A stretch of DNA of 64,000 nucleotides from assembly GCF_040256745.1 (NCBI RefSeq), contig NZ_CP138335.1, positions 2,046,001 to 2,110,000 of the forward strand, read 5' to 3'. Source of the stretch: Scrofimicrobium sp. R131. GTDB lineage: Bacteria > Actinomycetota > Actinomycetes > Actinomycetales > Actinomycetaceae. The notes below the pieces were generated by a model. It was not told the origin of the DNA and ran no database searches. It saw only the letters and a program-made list of their open reading frames with translations. Made by a program: the position numbers and the translations under genes. Each line of letters opens with the position of its first letter. Within the stretch, counting starts at the first letter, position 1. This document shows, piece after piece, positions 19,551 through 28,627 of the stretch.

Positions 19551-19883
19551 CTACTTGCCTTCCGTCTCGGTCAGGTACTGCTCACGAACCGAGCTGGGAA
19601 TCCGGCCGCGCTGAGCCAGAACAATCCCGCGCTCTTTCGCCCAGGTGCGGATCTGAGCGGCATCCCCCACGGGGGCCGCGGTGCGGACCGTGCGGCCCTG
19701 ACGGCGAGCCGGCACCTTGCGAGCATACTTAACCCACTTATTCATGTCCTGGTTGAATTCGTCCAGGTGCTGCAGGTTTAGGTCGATTTCGTAATGAGTG
19801 CGACCGACCGCGAACGACACGGTGTCTTTCGCGTTCGAGCCATCGATATCGTCAATCAGAATGTATTTTGCCTGTGTTGCCAC
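19551..19883 (-). CDS. lsr2: Lsr2-family nucleoid-associated protein
   Basis: 110 residues, the usual Lsr2 size. The N-terminal dimerisation domain has LIDDIDGSNAKDTVSFAVG and HYEIDLN. A basic linker (KVPARRQGRTVRT) leads to the C-terminal DNA-binding domain, AAQIRTWAKERGIVLAQRGRIPSSVREQY, which contains the minor-groove AT-hook-like RGR motif. Lsr2 bridges AT-rich DNA and silences horizontally acquired genes in actinobacteria. The start is GTG with GAGGAG upstream. TATGCT at 19934-19939 is a plausible -10. It is a good phylum marker. Confidence 0.95.
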   Translation of the reverse strand: MATQAKYILIDDIDGSNAKDTVSFAVGRTHYEIDLNLQHLDEFNQDMNKWVKYARKVPARRQGRTVRTAAPVGDAAQIRTWAKERGIVLAQRGRIPSSVREQYLTETEGK

Positions 19884-20092
19884 GGCGGTCTCCTCTTCGG
19901 TGGTGGTCTCTCAGCTTTTACTGCCTGCCCCATAGCATATGCCTTTTGGCCGACCGCTTCTAGACGTTGGCGCCCGTTTCTATTATTCACGACCGAATCT
20001 TCAATAATGAGCCCCCGCTCATGAGACATAACTGCCGGTCAAAGCCAATTTGAATCATCGGACCACCGGGAAAGCACTTATGTGCACGGCGA

Positions 20093-20109
20093 TTACTCTG
20101 GCAGAGTAA
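20093..20109. promoter_or_regulatory. Palindromic operator candidate 1 upstream of the flavin monooxygenase operon
   Basis: TTACTCTG-G-CAGAGTAA is a perfect 8+1+8 palindrome about 100 bp before the monooxygenase ATG. Two such sites in tandem suggest binding by a dimeric regulator, not identified in this window. Confidence 0.55.
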
Positions 20110-20119
20110 CGTGACTGGA

Positions 20120-20135
20120 GGCACAGCGCTGTGCC
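20120..20135. promoter_or_regulatory. Palindromic operator candidate 2 upstream of the flavin monooxygenase operon
   Basis: GGCACAGCGCTGTGCC is a perfect 16-bp palindrome, 10 bp after candidate 1. TAATGC at 20150 onward could be the start of a -10 region, which would put both palindromes over or near the -35. It could also act as a short hairpin if transcribed, but no T-run follows. Confidence 0.55.
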
Positions 20136-20209
20136 GGACCCTGGTGCCATAATGCGAGCAGGAGGTCGGGACACAAAGGCTAGTCCTGACTTGGAAAAAC
20201 GGAGTCAAC

Positions 20210-21415
20210 ATGCAATTCGGCATCTTCACAGTTTCAGATATCACCCCGGATCCACACACCGGACGCGCCCCAACGGAGGAGGCTCGCCTCCAAAGCATAA
20301 TTCGGATTGCGCTACACGCAGAGCAAGCTGGCCTTGACGTTTTTGCGTTGGGGGAACACCACAATCCACCTTTCTTTAGTTCGTCACCGACCACCACGCT
20401 GGCATACATCGGCGCGAAGACCACGAAGCTGCACCTGTCGACCGCCACCACGCTCATCACCACCAACGATCCGGTGAAAATTGCGGAGGACTACGCAATG
20501 TTGCAGCACCTGGTCGGGGGCCGGATGGACCTGATGTTGGGGCGCGGCAATACCGGTCCGGTCTACCCCTGGTTTGGGAAAGACATTCGGGCGGGTATTC
20601 CCCTGGCCATTGAGAATTACGGGCTGCTGCGCGAGCTCTGGGAAAATGACGTGGTTAACTGGGAGGGACGCTACCGCACGCCGCTCCGCGGCTTCACCTC
20701 TACCCCACGCCCACTGAACGGTCAACCCCCGTTTGTCTGGCACGGTTCTATTCGCTCACCTGAGATTGCCGAGCAGGCCGCTTATTACGGTGACGGCTTC
20801 TTCCACAATCACATCTTCTGGCCCCCGGAGCACACCCAGCAGATGGTGGCTCTCTACCGCGAACGATTCGCCCACTATGGTCATGGCACGCCTGAACAGG
20901 CGATTGTTGGAATTGGCGGGCAAATCTTCATGCGACCCAATTCGCAAGATGCGATTGACGAGTTCCGTCCCTACTTCGATCACGCCCCGGTCTACGGAGG
21001 CGGACCCTCCCTGGAAGACTTTATGCGCGATACTCCGCTCACGGTTGGCTCCCCGCAGCAGGTGATCGACCGGACCCTCGGCTTCCGCGACTACGTTGGC
21101 GACTACCAGCGCCAGATGTTCCTGGTCGACCACGCCGGGCTGCCCGAGAAGGTTGTGTTGGAGCAGATCGACATTCTGGGCGAGCAGGTGCTCCCCGTCT
21201 TGCGCTCCGAGTTTGAGCGTCTGCGCGCGCCGGGCACCCCCTCGGATCCGCCCGCCCACTCCGCGGTCACGGCCGCACCCAAGTCCGACTCGGACGAGCA
21301 GGCGGCCCCGCTGCACGACACGGTCACGGGGGCTTCGTTCTACGAGCAGCAACCTACCCTGGCCCTGAGCGTCGAGCACGCCCAGCAGCTGCTCAACCAG
21401 GCGGAGGGTCGCTAA
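20210..21415 (+). CDS. Luciferase-like (LLM class) flavin-dependent monooxygenase, CE1758 family
   Basis: 401 residues. The N-terminal MQFGIFTVSDITPDP, the HAEQAGLDVFALGEHHNPPFF loop and DLMLGRGNTGPVYPWFGKDI are luciferase-like TIM-barrel features that contact reduced FMN. It matches the actinobacterial CE1758-type subgroup, which is found as a pair with a dedicated FMN reductase. The last 60 residues are a low-complexity tail (many Ala, Pro, Asp, Thr). The reaction is presumably oxygenation of an organic substrate by O2 and FMNH2 supplied by the next gene, but the substrate is unknown. CGGAG precedes the ATG. Confidence 0.88.
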   Translation: MQFGIFTVSDITPDPHTGRAPTEEARLQSIIRIALHAEQAGLDVFALGEHHNPPFFSSSPTTTLAYIGAKTTKLHLSTATTLITTNDPVKIAEDYAMLQHLVGGRMDLMLGRGNTGPVYPWFGKDIRAGIPLAIENYGLLRELWENDVVNWEGRYRTPLRGFTSTPRPLNGQPPFVWHGSIRSPEIAEQAAYYGDGFFHNHIFWPPEHTQQMVALYRERFAHYGHGTPEQAIVGIGGQIFMRPNSQDAIDEFRPYFDHAPVYGGGPSLEDFMRDTPLTVGSPQQVIDRTLGFRDYVGDYQRQMFLVDHAGLPEKVVLEQIDILGEQVLPVLRSEFERLRAPGTPSDPPAHSAVTAAPKSDSDEQAAPLHDTVTGASFYEQQPTLALSVEHAQQLLNQAEGR

Positions 21416-21416
21416 C

Positions 21417-22085
21417 GTGCGCGTGGTCGTGGTCAACGCATCCCTGTCGGAAAGCTCCAGTGGCACCGCCCTGGCCCGCCGCGTCCTCCAGGTGATCGAA
21501 GCCGAGCAGCCCGCTGGCTCCGACCCGGTGGAGGCCAACTGGGTCGACCTGCGGAGTCTGGGCCACGCCCTGCTGGACTACCTCTATACCCACGTGCCCA
21601 CCCAGGCCGTCCGGGAAGCGTACGCACAGCTGGGCCAAGCGGACCTGATCGTGGCGGTCACCCCCACCTACCAGGCGGCCTACTCCGGACTGTTCAAACT
21701 GTTCTGGGATCTGCTGCCCGAGGGGGAACTGCGCGGCAAGCCGGTCTTGCTCTGCGCCACCGGCGGCACCGGCCGCCACGGGCTGATGATTGACCACACC
21801 CTCCGCCCGCTCTTTGCCTACCTGGGGATGATCGCCCTGCCGACCGCGCTCTACGCGGCCACGCAGGACTGGGGCGACCCCGGCTATGAGGTAGAGGTCG
21901 GGCTGGAAGAATCCCTCGAACGGCGGATCAAGCGGGCCGCCCGCGACGTCTGGGCCTACGCCCGACTGACCGAGCCGACCCAACCCGCGGTCCCCGTCGA
22001 GGACGAGCCCGACCCCGCCTCGTCGGCCACCTCGGCCTTTCCCGGCTTCGTGGACTTCGAAACCCTGCTGCACCCCAACAGCTAG
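21417..22085 (+). CDS. NAD(P)H-dependent FMN reductase, CE1759 family
   Basis: 222 residues. A flavodoxin-like fold is indicated by VVVNASLSESSSGTALARRVL at the N-terminus (phosphate-binding loop) and by ADLIVAVTPTYQAAYSGLFKLFWD. It is the partner reductase that makes FMNH2 for the monooxygenase encoded just upstream, with its GTG start one base after the upstream TAA. The pair is a recognised actinobacterial two-component arrangement. The last 35 residues are acidic and variable. Confidence 0.88.
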   Translation: MRVVVVNASLSESSSGTALARRVLQVIEAEQPAGSDPVEANWVDLRSLGHALLDYLYTHVPTQAVREAYAQLGQADLIVAVTPTYQAAYSGLFKLFWDLLPEGELRGKPVLLCATGGTGRHGLMIDHTLRPLFAYLGMIALPTALYAATQDWGDPGYEVEVGLEESLERRIKRAARDVWAYARLTEPTQPAVPVEDEPDPASSATSAFPGFVDFETLLHPNS

Positions 22086-22087
22086 CC

Positions 22088-23128
22088 CTAGACCAGGGAA
22101 ACCGCCAGCATAATGGCGGTGACCAGTGCCGGCAGGGACAGCACCAGCAGAACCGCCACGTTCAGCTTCAGGTGCAGGCGCAAAATCGCCACAAACTCGC
22201 GCAGGATGGCGCTGGCCCAGAAGTAGTTCGGGGTCGGCGCCCCCAGCGCGTGACCGGGGATTCCCAGCTCGCGCAGCAGCAGGGCGGCGCGGAACGCGTG
22301 GTAGTCGGAGGAAACCGCCAACCAGGGCGTGGGGGCGGCCGGACCCCCGAGCAGCTGCCAGCTGAACCGCAGGTTCTCCTCGGTGGTGGTGGAGCGGTCC
22401 TCCACCCGAACCGGTTCCACCCCCGCCTCGTGCAAGTACCGAGCCATGGCCACGCCTTCGGGGATGGTCTCCCCGGGGCCCTGCCCACCCGAGGCCACCA
22501 GGACCGGGCGGCGGCCAGCCCGCTCGGCCTGCCGAAAGCGCGTCACCGCCTCGTTCAACCGGGCCTTCAACAGCGGTGTCAGCTGGTCACCCTGCAATCC
22601 CGACCCCAGGACCACGATGGCGTTGGCCCGCCCGGCAAAGCGACGCACCCAGCGAGCGTAAAGGCGCGAATAAATGAGGTAGGAGATCAGGACAAAGGAA
22701 AGGTAGCCGAGCGGGATCCCCAGCAGCAGGAGGAGCATCAGCAGCGAGATGGCCCCAACGGCAGCCGACCCGACCGCTGCCGCCAGGTACGCGAGGATGC
22801 CGGCGCCCAGCAGCAGCGCCAGCGAGTGAGCCAGCGAAAACGACTCTCGACGGATGAGACGGACCCCGAAACTGAGCAGGATCACCGCCAGCACCACGAT
22901 GGCCAGCAGCAGACCGGAGAACATGCCCACCAGCAACCATCCGGCCGCCTCGTCCGTCCGCCGGGCCAAATAGTCACCCAGGTTCATGACCAGCGAGAAC
23001 AGCGCGTAGTTCACCGTCACGCCCCAAATGATGGCGCACTTGATTCGGCGCGGGTCCCTCACGGTGAGCACCACCGCCACGATCAGCAGGAGGAGCACGT
23101 CAAGGAACGGGAAATAAAAGGAACTCAT
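22088..23128 (-). CDS. YdcF/SanA-like membrane protein (DUF218/ElyC domain)
   Basis: 346 residues. The N-terminal half has about five hydrophobic segments. The C-terminal half carries a DUF218 domain starting NAIVVLGSGLQGDQLTPLLKARL, with VLVASGGQGPGETIPEGVAMARYL, RVEDRSTTTEENLRFS and WLAVSSDYHAFRAALLLRELG, all family hallmarks. A last membrane segment closes the protein. E. coli relatives (SanA, ElyC, YdcF) act in envelope or peptidoglycan-related processes, but the chemistry is not settled. Its stop lies two bases from the end of the convergent FMN reductase gene. Confidence 0.85.
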   Translation of the reverse strand: MSSFYFPFLDVLLLLIVAVVLTVRDPRRIKCAIIWGVTVNYALFSLVMNLGDYLARRTDEAAGWLLVGMFSGLLLAIVVLAVILLSFGVRLIRRESFSLAHSLALLLGAGILAYLAAAVGSAAVGAISLLMLLLLLGIPLGYLSFVLISYLIYSRLYARWVRRFAGRANAIVVLGSGLQGDQLTPLLKARLNEAVTRFRQAERAGRRPVLVASGGQGPGETIPEGVAMARYLHEAGVEPVRVEDRSTTTEENLRFSWQLLGGPAAPTPWLAVSSDYHAFRAALLLRELGIPGHALGAPTPNYFWASAILREFVAILRLHLKLNVAVLLVLSLPALVTAIMLAVSLV

Positions 23129-23161
23129 CTGTCGCCGGGCCGGAAAGCCCCTACCTCACCG

Positions 23162-23851
23162 TCACTCGTTCGAGGCCTGGATCAGCGCCTCCCGAATTGG
23201 GGTCTGGCCGCTAACCAAGTCAATCTCGCACCTAATGGTCTCGGGTAGCGACAGGCAGTCGGCGACCACCTGCGCCACGTCGGCCCGGCTGATGCTGGCC
23301 TCAATTGTTTCCTGATGCGGGAGGCGCTTGGCCGCGCGGATCATTCCGGTGGCAGGATCGTCGGTGAGGGTGCCCGGGCGGAGGATCGTCCAGTCCAGGG
23401 TGGTCCGGCGCAGTCGCTTATCCGCGTCTTCCTTGGCGCGAACGTAGGCCTGCCACACCTCGTCGGCGTTGGGGTCAACCGGACGGTAGACACTCAGCGC
23501 CGAAATCTGGATGAACCGTTGAGCGTTAGCTTCAAGGGCAGCCTGCTGGGACAGGATCGAGCCACCGTAGTCCACTGTGCGCTTGCGGCGGACTCCCGAG
23601 CCCGGTCCCGCCCCGGCAGCAAACACCACCGCATCGCATTCCGTCAAAGCCGGAGCCAAATCCCGAGCGTCCATCGCCTCAATGTCGGCGATAATCGGTT
23701 CTGCTCCCAGCGACGCTAGCTCATCGAAATAAGCCTGATTGCGGACCACGGAGAGCACTCGGTCACCGCGGGAAACCAGCAGCCGGGTCAACAGCTGCGC
23801 AATCTTCCCATGGCCCCCAATAATTGCCACCGTGCGAATGGGGTTCTCCAT
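23162..23851 (-). CDS. NAD(P)-binding SDR-like protein (atypical short-chain dehydrogenase)
   Basis: 229 residues. The Rossmann motif TVAIIGGHGKIAQLLTRLLVSRGDRV at the N-terminus and ECDAVVFAAGAGPGSG are typical of atypical SDRs of the NmrA/YwnB type. TLDWTILRPGTLTDDPATG near the C-terminus is also family-like. Usually these are NAD(P)H-binding oxidoreductases or redox sensors, and the substrate cannot be told. AAGGAG lies six bases before the ATG at 23851. The open frame continues 222 bases upstream through a G-rich tract with no homology, so I exclude that part. Confidence 0.85.
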   Translation of the reverse strand: MENPIRTVAIIGGHGKIAQLLTRLLVSRGDRVLSVVRNQAYFDELASLGAEPIIADIEAMDARDLAPALTECDAVVFAAGAGPGSGVRRKRTVDYGGSILSQQAALEANAQRFIQISALSVYRPVDPNADEVWQAYVRAKEDADKRLRRTTLDWTILRPGTLTDDPATGMIRAAKRLPHQETIEASISRADVAQVVADCLSLPETIRCEIDLVSGQTPIREALIQASNE

Positions 23852-23988
23852 CGTAACTCCTTCTGATCGTCGCTCTTCCCAGCCGTCCCCGGCCAGTGAA
23901 GTATCAATCAATCTTAATGTCTGGGGACTGCAGTTTCGAGCCGCCACGCGCCAGATTATGCGGGAAAGCTTGAATTGCACAGGTGCGC

Positions 23989-24050
23989 GGGGGTTGGGTG
24001 TGCGTGGGGTTGGCGGGGGTTGGGGTTGGCGGTTGGCGGCGTGGGCGGGG
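23989..24050 (+). other. G-run cluster, candidate G-quadruplex
   Basis: The plus strand has G-runs at 23989-23993 (5), 23996-23998 (3), 24006-24009 (4), 24015-24019 (5), 24022-24025 (4), 24043-24045 (3) and 24047-24050 (4), with short T/C-containing loops. It lies between the aldo/keto reductase stop and the SDR start. Both genes are on the minus strand, so it is the template strand that is G-rich and the RNA that is C-rich. Confidence 0.5.
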
Positions 24051-24144
24051 TGAATGCTGGCAAACCACCCCAAACACTGGCAAACCCGAGCCCAACAGGC
24101 CCAACAGGCCCCAAACCGGCTCGCAGGCCCCTAACCCAACCGGG

Positions 24145-25059
24145 TCAAGCGCTGGCCTGCTCCAGCTGAGCCAGCTCCTCCTCGGACAGAACAATCGAAA
24201 CGCCCTCGAACAGGGGGAACAGCTGCTCCGGCGTGCGGGCAGACGCAATCGGCGCGGTGATGCCCCGCTGCGAAAGAAGCCAGGCGATGGCGACCGCAGC
24301 CGGCTCCACGTTATGTTCCTGCGCCACCCCGCTGACCGCGTCGATAATTGCGGGGGTCCGCTCATTCAGGTAGCTCCCCGCCATCTGGGCCCGCGCCCCC
24401 GCCAGCGGCGCACTCAGGTCGTACTTCCCGGTCAGCAGACCGGCCGCCAAACTGTAGTACGGCATCACCGCCAGGTCTTCCGCCACCGTCAAGTCCTGCA
24501 GGTCACCTTCGTACTCGCCGCGCAGCAGCAGGTTGTAGTGCGGCTGCAGGGCAACCGGCCGGGCCACTCCCGCCCGATCAGCGGCCTCCAGCACTTCGCG
24601 CACCTGGGCGGGCGAATGGTTGGACAGGCCGTAGGTACGGATTTTTCCGTCCCGGATCAGCCGGTCGAAAATGGCCGGGTCGGTCGGGTGCTCCGGGTCG
24701 TAGTAGTGGGCGTACAGCAGGTCGATTTGCTCCACCCCGAGGCGTTGCAGCGAAGCGTCCACCGCGGCCGACACTGCCTCGGCTGAAAGGCCGTCGTGCG
24801 GGGGCAGTTTTCCCACTTTGGTCGCCAGCACCACCTCGGCCCGGCGGCCACTTTCCCGCAGCCACTGACCGATGATCTCTTCAGACTCGCCGCCCTGTCC
24901 CGCCCACCGGACGTAGGCGTCGGCAGTGTCCAGGAAGTTCCCTCCGGCGGCGGTGTACTCGTCCAGCACCGCGAACGCTTCGGCCCGCGTCGACGTCCAC
25001 CCGAAGGTGTTGGTTCCCAGGCAGAGGGGGTACACATCAAGTTCAGCAATCTTCGGCAT
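24145..25059 (-). CDS. Aldo/keto reductase
   Basis: 304 residues, the size of the AKR family. Conserved pieces in order are LGTNTFGWTS, GGNFLDTADAYVRWAGQGGESEEIIG (catalytic Asp and Tyr), VVLATKVGK (catalytic Lys), EQIDLLYAHYYDPEHP (His position) and YGLSNHSPAQV. The closing part with AIAWLLSQRGITAPIASARTPEQL binds NADPH. It reduces aldehydes or ketones, and the substrate is unknown. TACCCT sits 6 bases before the ATG. It is divergent from the lactate-dehydrogenase-like gene and shares a 72-bp control region with a CTCGAA palindrome. Confidence 0.92.
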   Translation of the reverse strand: MPKIAELDVYPLCLGTNTFGWTSTRAEAFAVLDEYTAAGGNFLDTADAYVRWAGQGGESEEIIGQWLRESGRRAEVVLATKVGKLPPHDGLSAEAVSAAVDASLQRLGVEQIDLLYAHYYDPEHPTDPAIFDRLIRDGKIRTYGLSNHSPAQVREVLEAADRAGVARPVALQPHYNLLLRGEYEGDLQDLTVAEDLAVMPYYSLAAGLLTGKYDLSAPLAGARAQMAGSYLNERTPAIIDAVSGVAQEHNVEPAAVAIAWLLSQRGITAPIASARTPEQLFPLFEGVSIVLSEEELAQLEQASA

Positions 25060-25093
25060 GCCTCCAGGGTAACTGCTCGAAGGTTGGTTCGAG
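25060..25093 (-). promoter_or_regulatory. Leaderless promoter and palindrome between aldo/keto reductase and D-LDH-like gene
   Basis: On the minus strand TACCCT (25066-25071) precedes the aldo/keto reductase ATG by 6 bases. Immediately upstream, CTCGAA-6-TTCGAG (25076-25093) is a perfect two-arm inverted repeat lying in the -10/-35 spacer, where a bound repressor would block the promoter. The divergent gene starts at 25131. Confidence 0.5.
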
Positions 25094-25130
25094 CGTGAGG
25101 AAACCCGGCCCGACGTGGAACACTAGCAGT

Positions 25131-27923
25131 GTGACTTCCTACGTAGCCGCCCTGCAGGCAGTGACTGAGACCGACACGTCTTCGCGTCGGCGCGCCGAGT
25201 ATTCCTCCGACGCCTCCAACTACCGAGTGGTTCCCAGCGCCGTGGTCTTCCCCCGTTCCACTGAAGAGGTGCTGGCCATCCACCGGATCGCCCGCGAGTA
25301 CGAGGTGCCCATCACCTCGCGCGGGGCGGGCACCTCCTGCGCCGGCAACGCGGTCGGCGGTGGGATCATCATCGACTATTCGCGCCACCTGAACCGGATT
25401 ATTTCCATCGACCCGGAGGCCCGGACCGCTCGGGTCCAACCCGGGGTGGTCATGACCGACCTGCAGGCGGCCGCCCGCCCCTACGGCCTCTGGTTCGGGC
25501 CGGACCCCTCCACTAAGAACCGAGCCACCTTTGGCGGAATGATTGGCAACAACGCCTGTGGACCCCACGCGCTCGCCTACGGGCGCACGGCCGACAACGT
25601 GGTCTCTCTGGACGTGGTCGACGGGCAGGGACACCGGTTCGAGGCGGGCACCGACCTGGACGTGGTTCCGGGCTTGGCCGAGTTGGTCGGGCGAAATCTG
25701 GCCCCGATCCGGCGGGAACTTGGCCGGTTCACCCGCCAGGTGTCGGGCTACTCGCTGGAGCACCTGCTGCCGGAAAAGGGCAGTTCCCTCGCGCGGGCCC
25801 TGGTGGGCACCGAGGGCACCTGCGTGTCGGTCCTCGAAGCCACCGTGCAGTTGCACCCACTGCCGCCCGCTCCCCTGCTGGTCGTTCTCGGCTACCCCAA
25901 CATGATCGAGGCTGCCCGGGCCGTCCCCACCCTGCTCCCCCTACGGCCGCAAGCCATTGAGGGGATGGACTCGCGTCTGGTCGAGGTGGTGCGAGCGGCC
26001 AAAGGCTCGGTTCCGCAGCTGCCGGGCGGCCAGGGTTGGCTCTTTTGCGAGGTGGCCGGGGAGACGGCGGCCGAGGCGGAGCAGCGGGCTCGGGAACTGA
26101 TTGAGCGGGCCGGGGCTGAGGACTCACTGGTGGTCACCGACCCGGGGCAGGCAGCGGCCCTCTGGAGTATTCGCGCGGACGGGGTTGGGCTGGCTGGTCG
26201 AACCCCGGCGGGTGTGCCCACCTGGCCCGGCTGGGAGGATGCCGCTGTTCCCCCGGCCGCCCTGGCCGACTACCTAACCGAGTTTGAGCAGCTGATGGAG
26301 CGCCACGGGCTGACCGGGTTGCCCTACGGCCACTTTGGCGACGGCTGCATTCACATCCGGGTTGACTGGCCGCTATCCGATCCCGACGACGTTCCGGCTT
26401 TTGGCACTTTCTTGGAGGAGGCGGCCACGCTGGTCGCCAAGTTCGGCGGCTCCACCTCGGGTGAGCACGGGGATGGGCGGGCCCGCTCCAGCTTGTTGCG
26501 GCACATGTACTCAGACGAGGTGCTGGCCCTCTTCGCCCAGTTCAAGGGCCTGTTTGACCCGCAGGATCTGCTCAACCCGGGCGTGGTGGTCAACCCGGAA
26601 CCTCCGACGGCGAACCTTCGGCGGCCCCAAGCCCACCCGTTGGCCACCAACGGGTTTGCCTTCCGGGAGGACGGCGGCGACTTCACCAAGGCGGTCCACC
26701 GCTGCGTCGGGGTGGGCAAGTGCCGCTCCACCTCGGGCGGGTTCATGTGCCCAAGCTACCGCGCCACCCGGGACGAAAAGGACGTGACCCGCGCCCGCGC
26801 CCGGATGCTGCAAGAGGTAGCCAACGGCACCATGGTTGCCGGGTGGGATGCCCCGGAACTGGCCGAGTCCCTCGACTATTGCCTCAGCTGCAAGGCCTGC
26901 GGGCGCGACTGCCCCGCCGGGGTGGACATTGCCCGCTACAAGTCTGAGGCCACCTACCAGCGCTACCGGGGTAAGCTCCGGCCGATGAACCACTACGCGC
27001 TCGGGTGGCTGCCCCGCTGGGCTCGCCTCGTCTCCGCGTTCCCGCCGGTGGCGGCGCTGGCCAACAGCGCGCTGGCGATCACTCCCCTGCGGCGCGCGGT
27101 GTTCGCGGTGGCGGGGATCGATCAGCGCCGCCAGATGACCGGCTTTGCCACCACCCGGTTTAGCCGCTGGTTCAAACGACGCCGCCAACCCACCGTGGGC
27201 CGCGATGTGCTGCTGTGGGCCGACTCGTTCTCAGAAAACCTGGATCCGAGCGGGGCCCAGGCGATGGTGGAGCTGCTGCAGGGGGCGGGCTACCAGGTCC
27301 GGATCCCCTCCCAGCAGGCCTGTTGCGGTTTGACCTGGATTTCCACCGGCCAGTTGGACGGAGCCAAGAAGCGGCTCAGTCAGCTGCTGGACGTGCTGAG
27401 CCCCGCCGCCCAGCAGGGCGTGCCCATTGTCGGGATCGAGCCCTCCTGCACCGCGGTGCTGCGCGACGACCTGCTCGACCTGCTGCCGGACGATCCGCGC
27501 GCCCAAGCGGTCGCGGCCTCCGTTCGGACGCTGGCCGAACTGCTGACCGATCCGGTGCTGGGACCGGGACCGGACTGGGAGCCCCCGCAGTCACTGGCCG
27601 GTGTGCGCGTGATTGCGCAGCCGCACTGCCACCAGCACGCGGTGATGGGTTTCGAGGCGGACGCGGCCCTGCTCCAGCGGCTGGGGGCAGAGGTCACCCA
27701 GTTGGAGGGATGCTGCGGCCTGGCCGGTAACTTCGGGATGGAGCGAGGCCACTACGAGGTGTCGGTCGCGGTCGCCCAAAACGCCCTGCTGCCGGCCCTG
27801 CAGGACCCGGACGCGGCCGGGGCCGTGTTCCTGGCGGACGGGTACTCGTGTCGCACCCAGGCCGAACAGTTGGCCGGGGTGCGCGGGGTGAGTTTGCCGC
27901 AGCTGCTGCTTGGCCAGCGCTAG
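25131..27923 (+). CDS. FAD-binding and Fe-S oxidoreductase, D-lactate dehydrogenase (Dld/GlpC-fusion) type
   Basis: 930 residues from the GTG at 25131. An open frame 36 bases longer lacks homology. The N-terminal half is an FAD_binding_4 domain ([42 protein letters not shown]) plus the FAD-linked oxidase C-terminal domain ([23 protein letters not shown]). The second half has two 4Fe-4S ligand sets (CVGVGKCRS and [21 protein letters not shown]) and two CCG-type domains ([32 protein letters not shown]). This glycolate oxidase-like fusion oxidises D-lactate or a related 2-hydroxy acid and passes electrons to quinone at the membrane. The stop overlaps convergent dapH by four bases. Confidence 0.92.
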   Translation: MTSYVAALQAVTETDTSSRRRAEYSSDASNYRVVPSAVVFPRSTEEVLAIHRIAREYEVPITSRGAGTSCAGNAVGGGIIIDYSRHLNRIISIDPEARTARVQPGVVMTDLQAAARPYGLWFGPDPSTKNRATFGGMIGNNACGPHALAYGRTADNVVSLDVVDGQGHRFEAGTDLDVVPGLAELVGRNLAPIRRELGRFTRQVSGYSLEHLLPEKGSSLARALVGTEGTCVSVLEATVQLHPLPPAPLLVVLGYPNMIEAARAVPTLLPLRPQAIEGMDSRLVEVVRAAKGSVPQLPGGQGWLFCEVAGETAAEAEQRARELIERAGAEDSLVVTDPGQAAALWSIRADGVGLAGRTPAGVPTWPGWEDAAVPPAALADYLTEFEQLMERHGLTGLPYGHFGDGCIHIRVDWPLSDPDDVPAFGTFLEEAATLVAKFGGSTSGEHGDGRARSSLLRHMYSDEVLALFAQFKGLFDPQDLLNPGVVVNPEPPTANLRRPQAHPLATNGFAFREDGGDFTKAVHRCVGVGKCRSTSGGFMCPSYRATRDEKDVTRARARMLQEVANGTMVAGWDAPELAESLDYCLSCKACGRDCPAGVDIARYKSEATYQRYRGKLRPMNHYALGWLPRWARLVSAFPPVAALANSALAITPLRRAVFAVAGIDQRRQMTGFATTRFSRWFKRRRQPTVGRDVLLWADSFSENLDPSGAQAMVELLQGAGYQVRIPSQQACCGLTWISTGQLDGAKKRLSQLLDVLSPAAQQGVPIVGIEPSCTAVLRDDLLDLLPDDPRAQAVAASVRTLAELLTDPVLGPGPDWEPPQSLAGVRVIAQPHCHQHAVMGFEADAALLQRLGAEVTQLEGCCGLAGNFGMERGHYEVSVAVAQNALLPALQDPDAAGAVFLADGYSCRTQAEQLAGVRGVSLPQLLLGQR

Positions 27924-28627
27924 ATGTTGCGCAGGGAAGCCTGCAGCGCCGTCTTCTGAGTGGTCTTCTCGTCCTTCATCTTGATGACTTTGGCCGGCGT
28001 TCCCGCCACGACTGCCCCGGCGGGGACATCCTGGACGACGACCGCGCCGGCAGCCACCACGGCGCCCTGGCCCACCCGGCACCCTTCGAGCACCACGGCG
28101 TTCGCACCGACGACGACGTTGTCTTCCACCACCACCGGCGTCGCGGAGGCGGGCTCAATTACCCCGGCCAGCACCGCACCGGCACCGATGTGACAGTTCT
28201 TCCCGACGATGGCGCGGCCCCCCAGGACCACCCCCATGTCGATCATGGTGCCCTCGCCAATTTCGGCCCCAATGTTGATGAGGGCCCCCATCATGATGAC
28301 CGCGTTCTTCCCGATTACCACCTCGTCGCGGATGATCGCGCCGGGCTCAATTCGGGCTTCGATCTCTTTGAGGTCCAGGAGGGGAATGGCCGAGTTGCGG
28401 GCCCGATTCTCAATCTCAACGTCGATAATCTCGCTCTGGTTGGCCGCCAAAATGGGTTGAAGTTCGGCCCAATCGCCCAGCACAATCGCGTCGGTTTCCC
28501 CCAGCACCAGGGCCGAGGGGGCCGCGGAAAAATCAATCGGGGTCCGGGTCTTCAGGTACAGCTTGACCGGGGTGACTTTCTTGGCGGTCGAAATGTACTC
28601 GATGATCTCTTCGGCGGTCTTTTTCAT
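27920..28627 (-). CDS. dapH: Tetrahydrodipicolinate N-acetyltransferase
   Basis: 235 residues. The N-terminal [20 protein letters not shown] and the left-handed beta-helix of hexapeptide repeats ([47 protein letters not shown]) match DapH of the Bacillus type, which acetylates tetrahydrodipicolinate with acetyl-CoA. It does not look like the longer succinyltransferase DapD found in many actinobacteria. The ATG overlaps the dapB stop (ATGA), so the two are translationally coupled. The acetyl route fits the deacetylase-like gene upstream on the other strand. Confidence 0.9.
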   Translation of the reverse strand: MKKTAEEIIEYISTAKKVTPVKLYLKTRTPIDFSAAPSALVLGETDAIVLGDWAELQPILAANQSEIIDVEIENRARNSAIPLLDLKEIEARIEPGAIIRDEVVIGKNAVIMMGALINIGAEIGEGTMIDMGVVLGGRAIVGKNCHIGAGAVLAGVIEPASATPVVVEDNVVVGANAVVLEGCRVGQGAVVAAGAVVVQDVPAGAVVAGTPAKVIKMKDEKTTQKTALQASLRNI

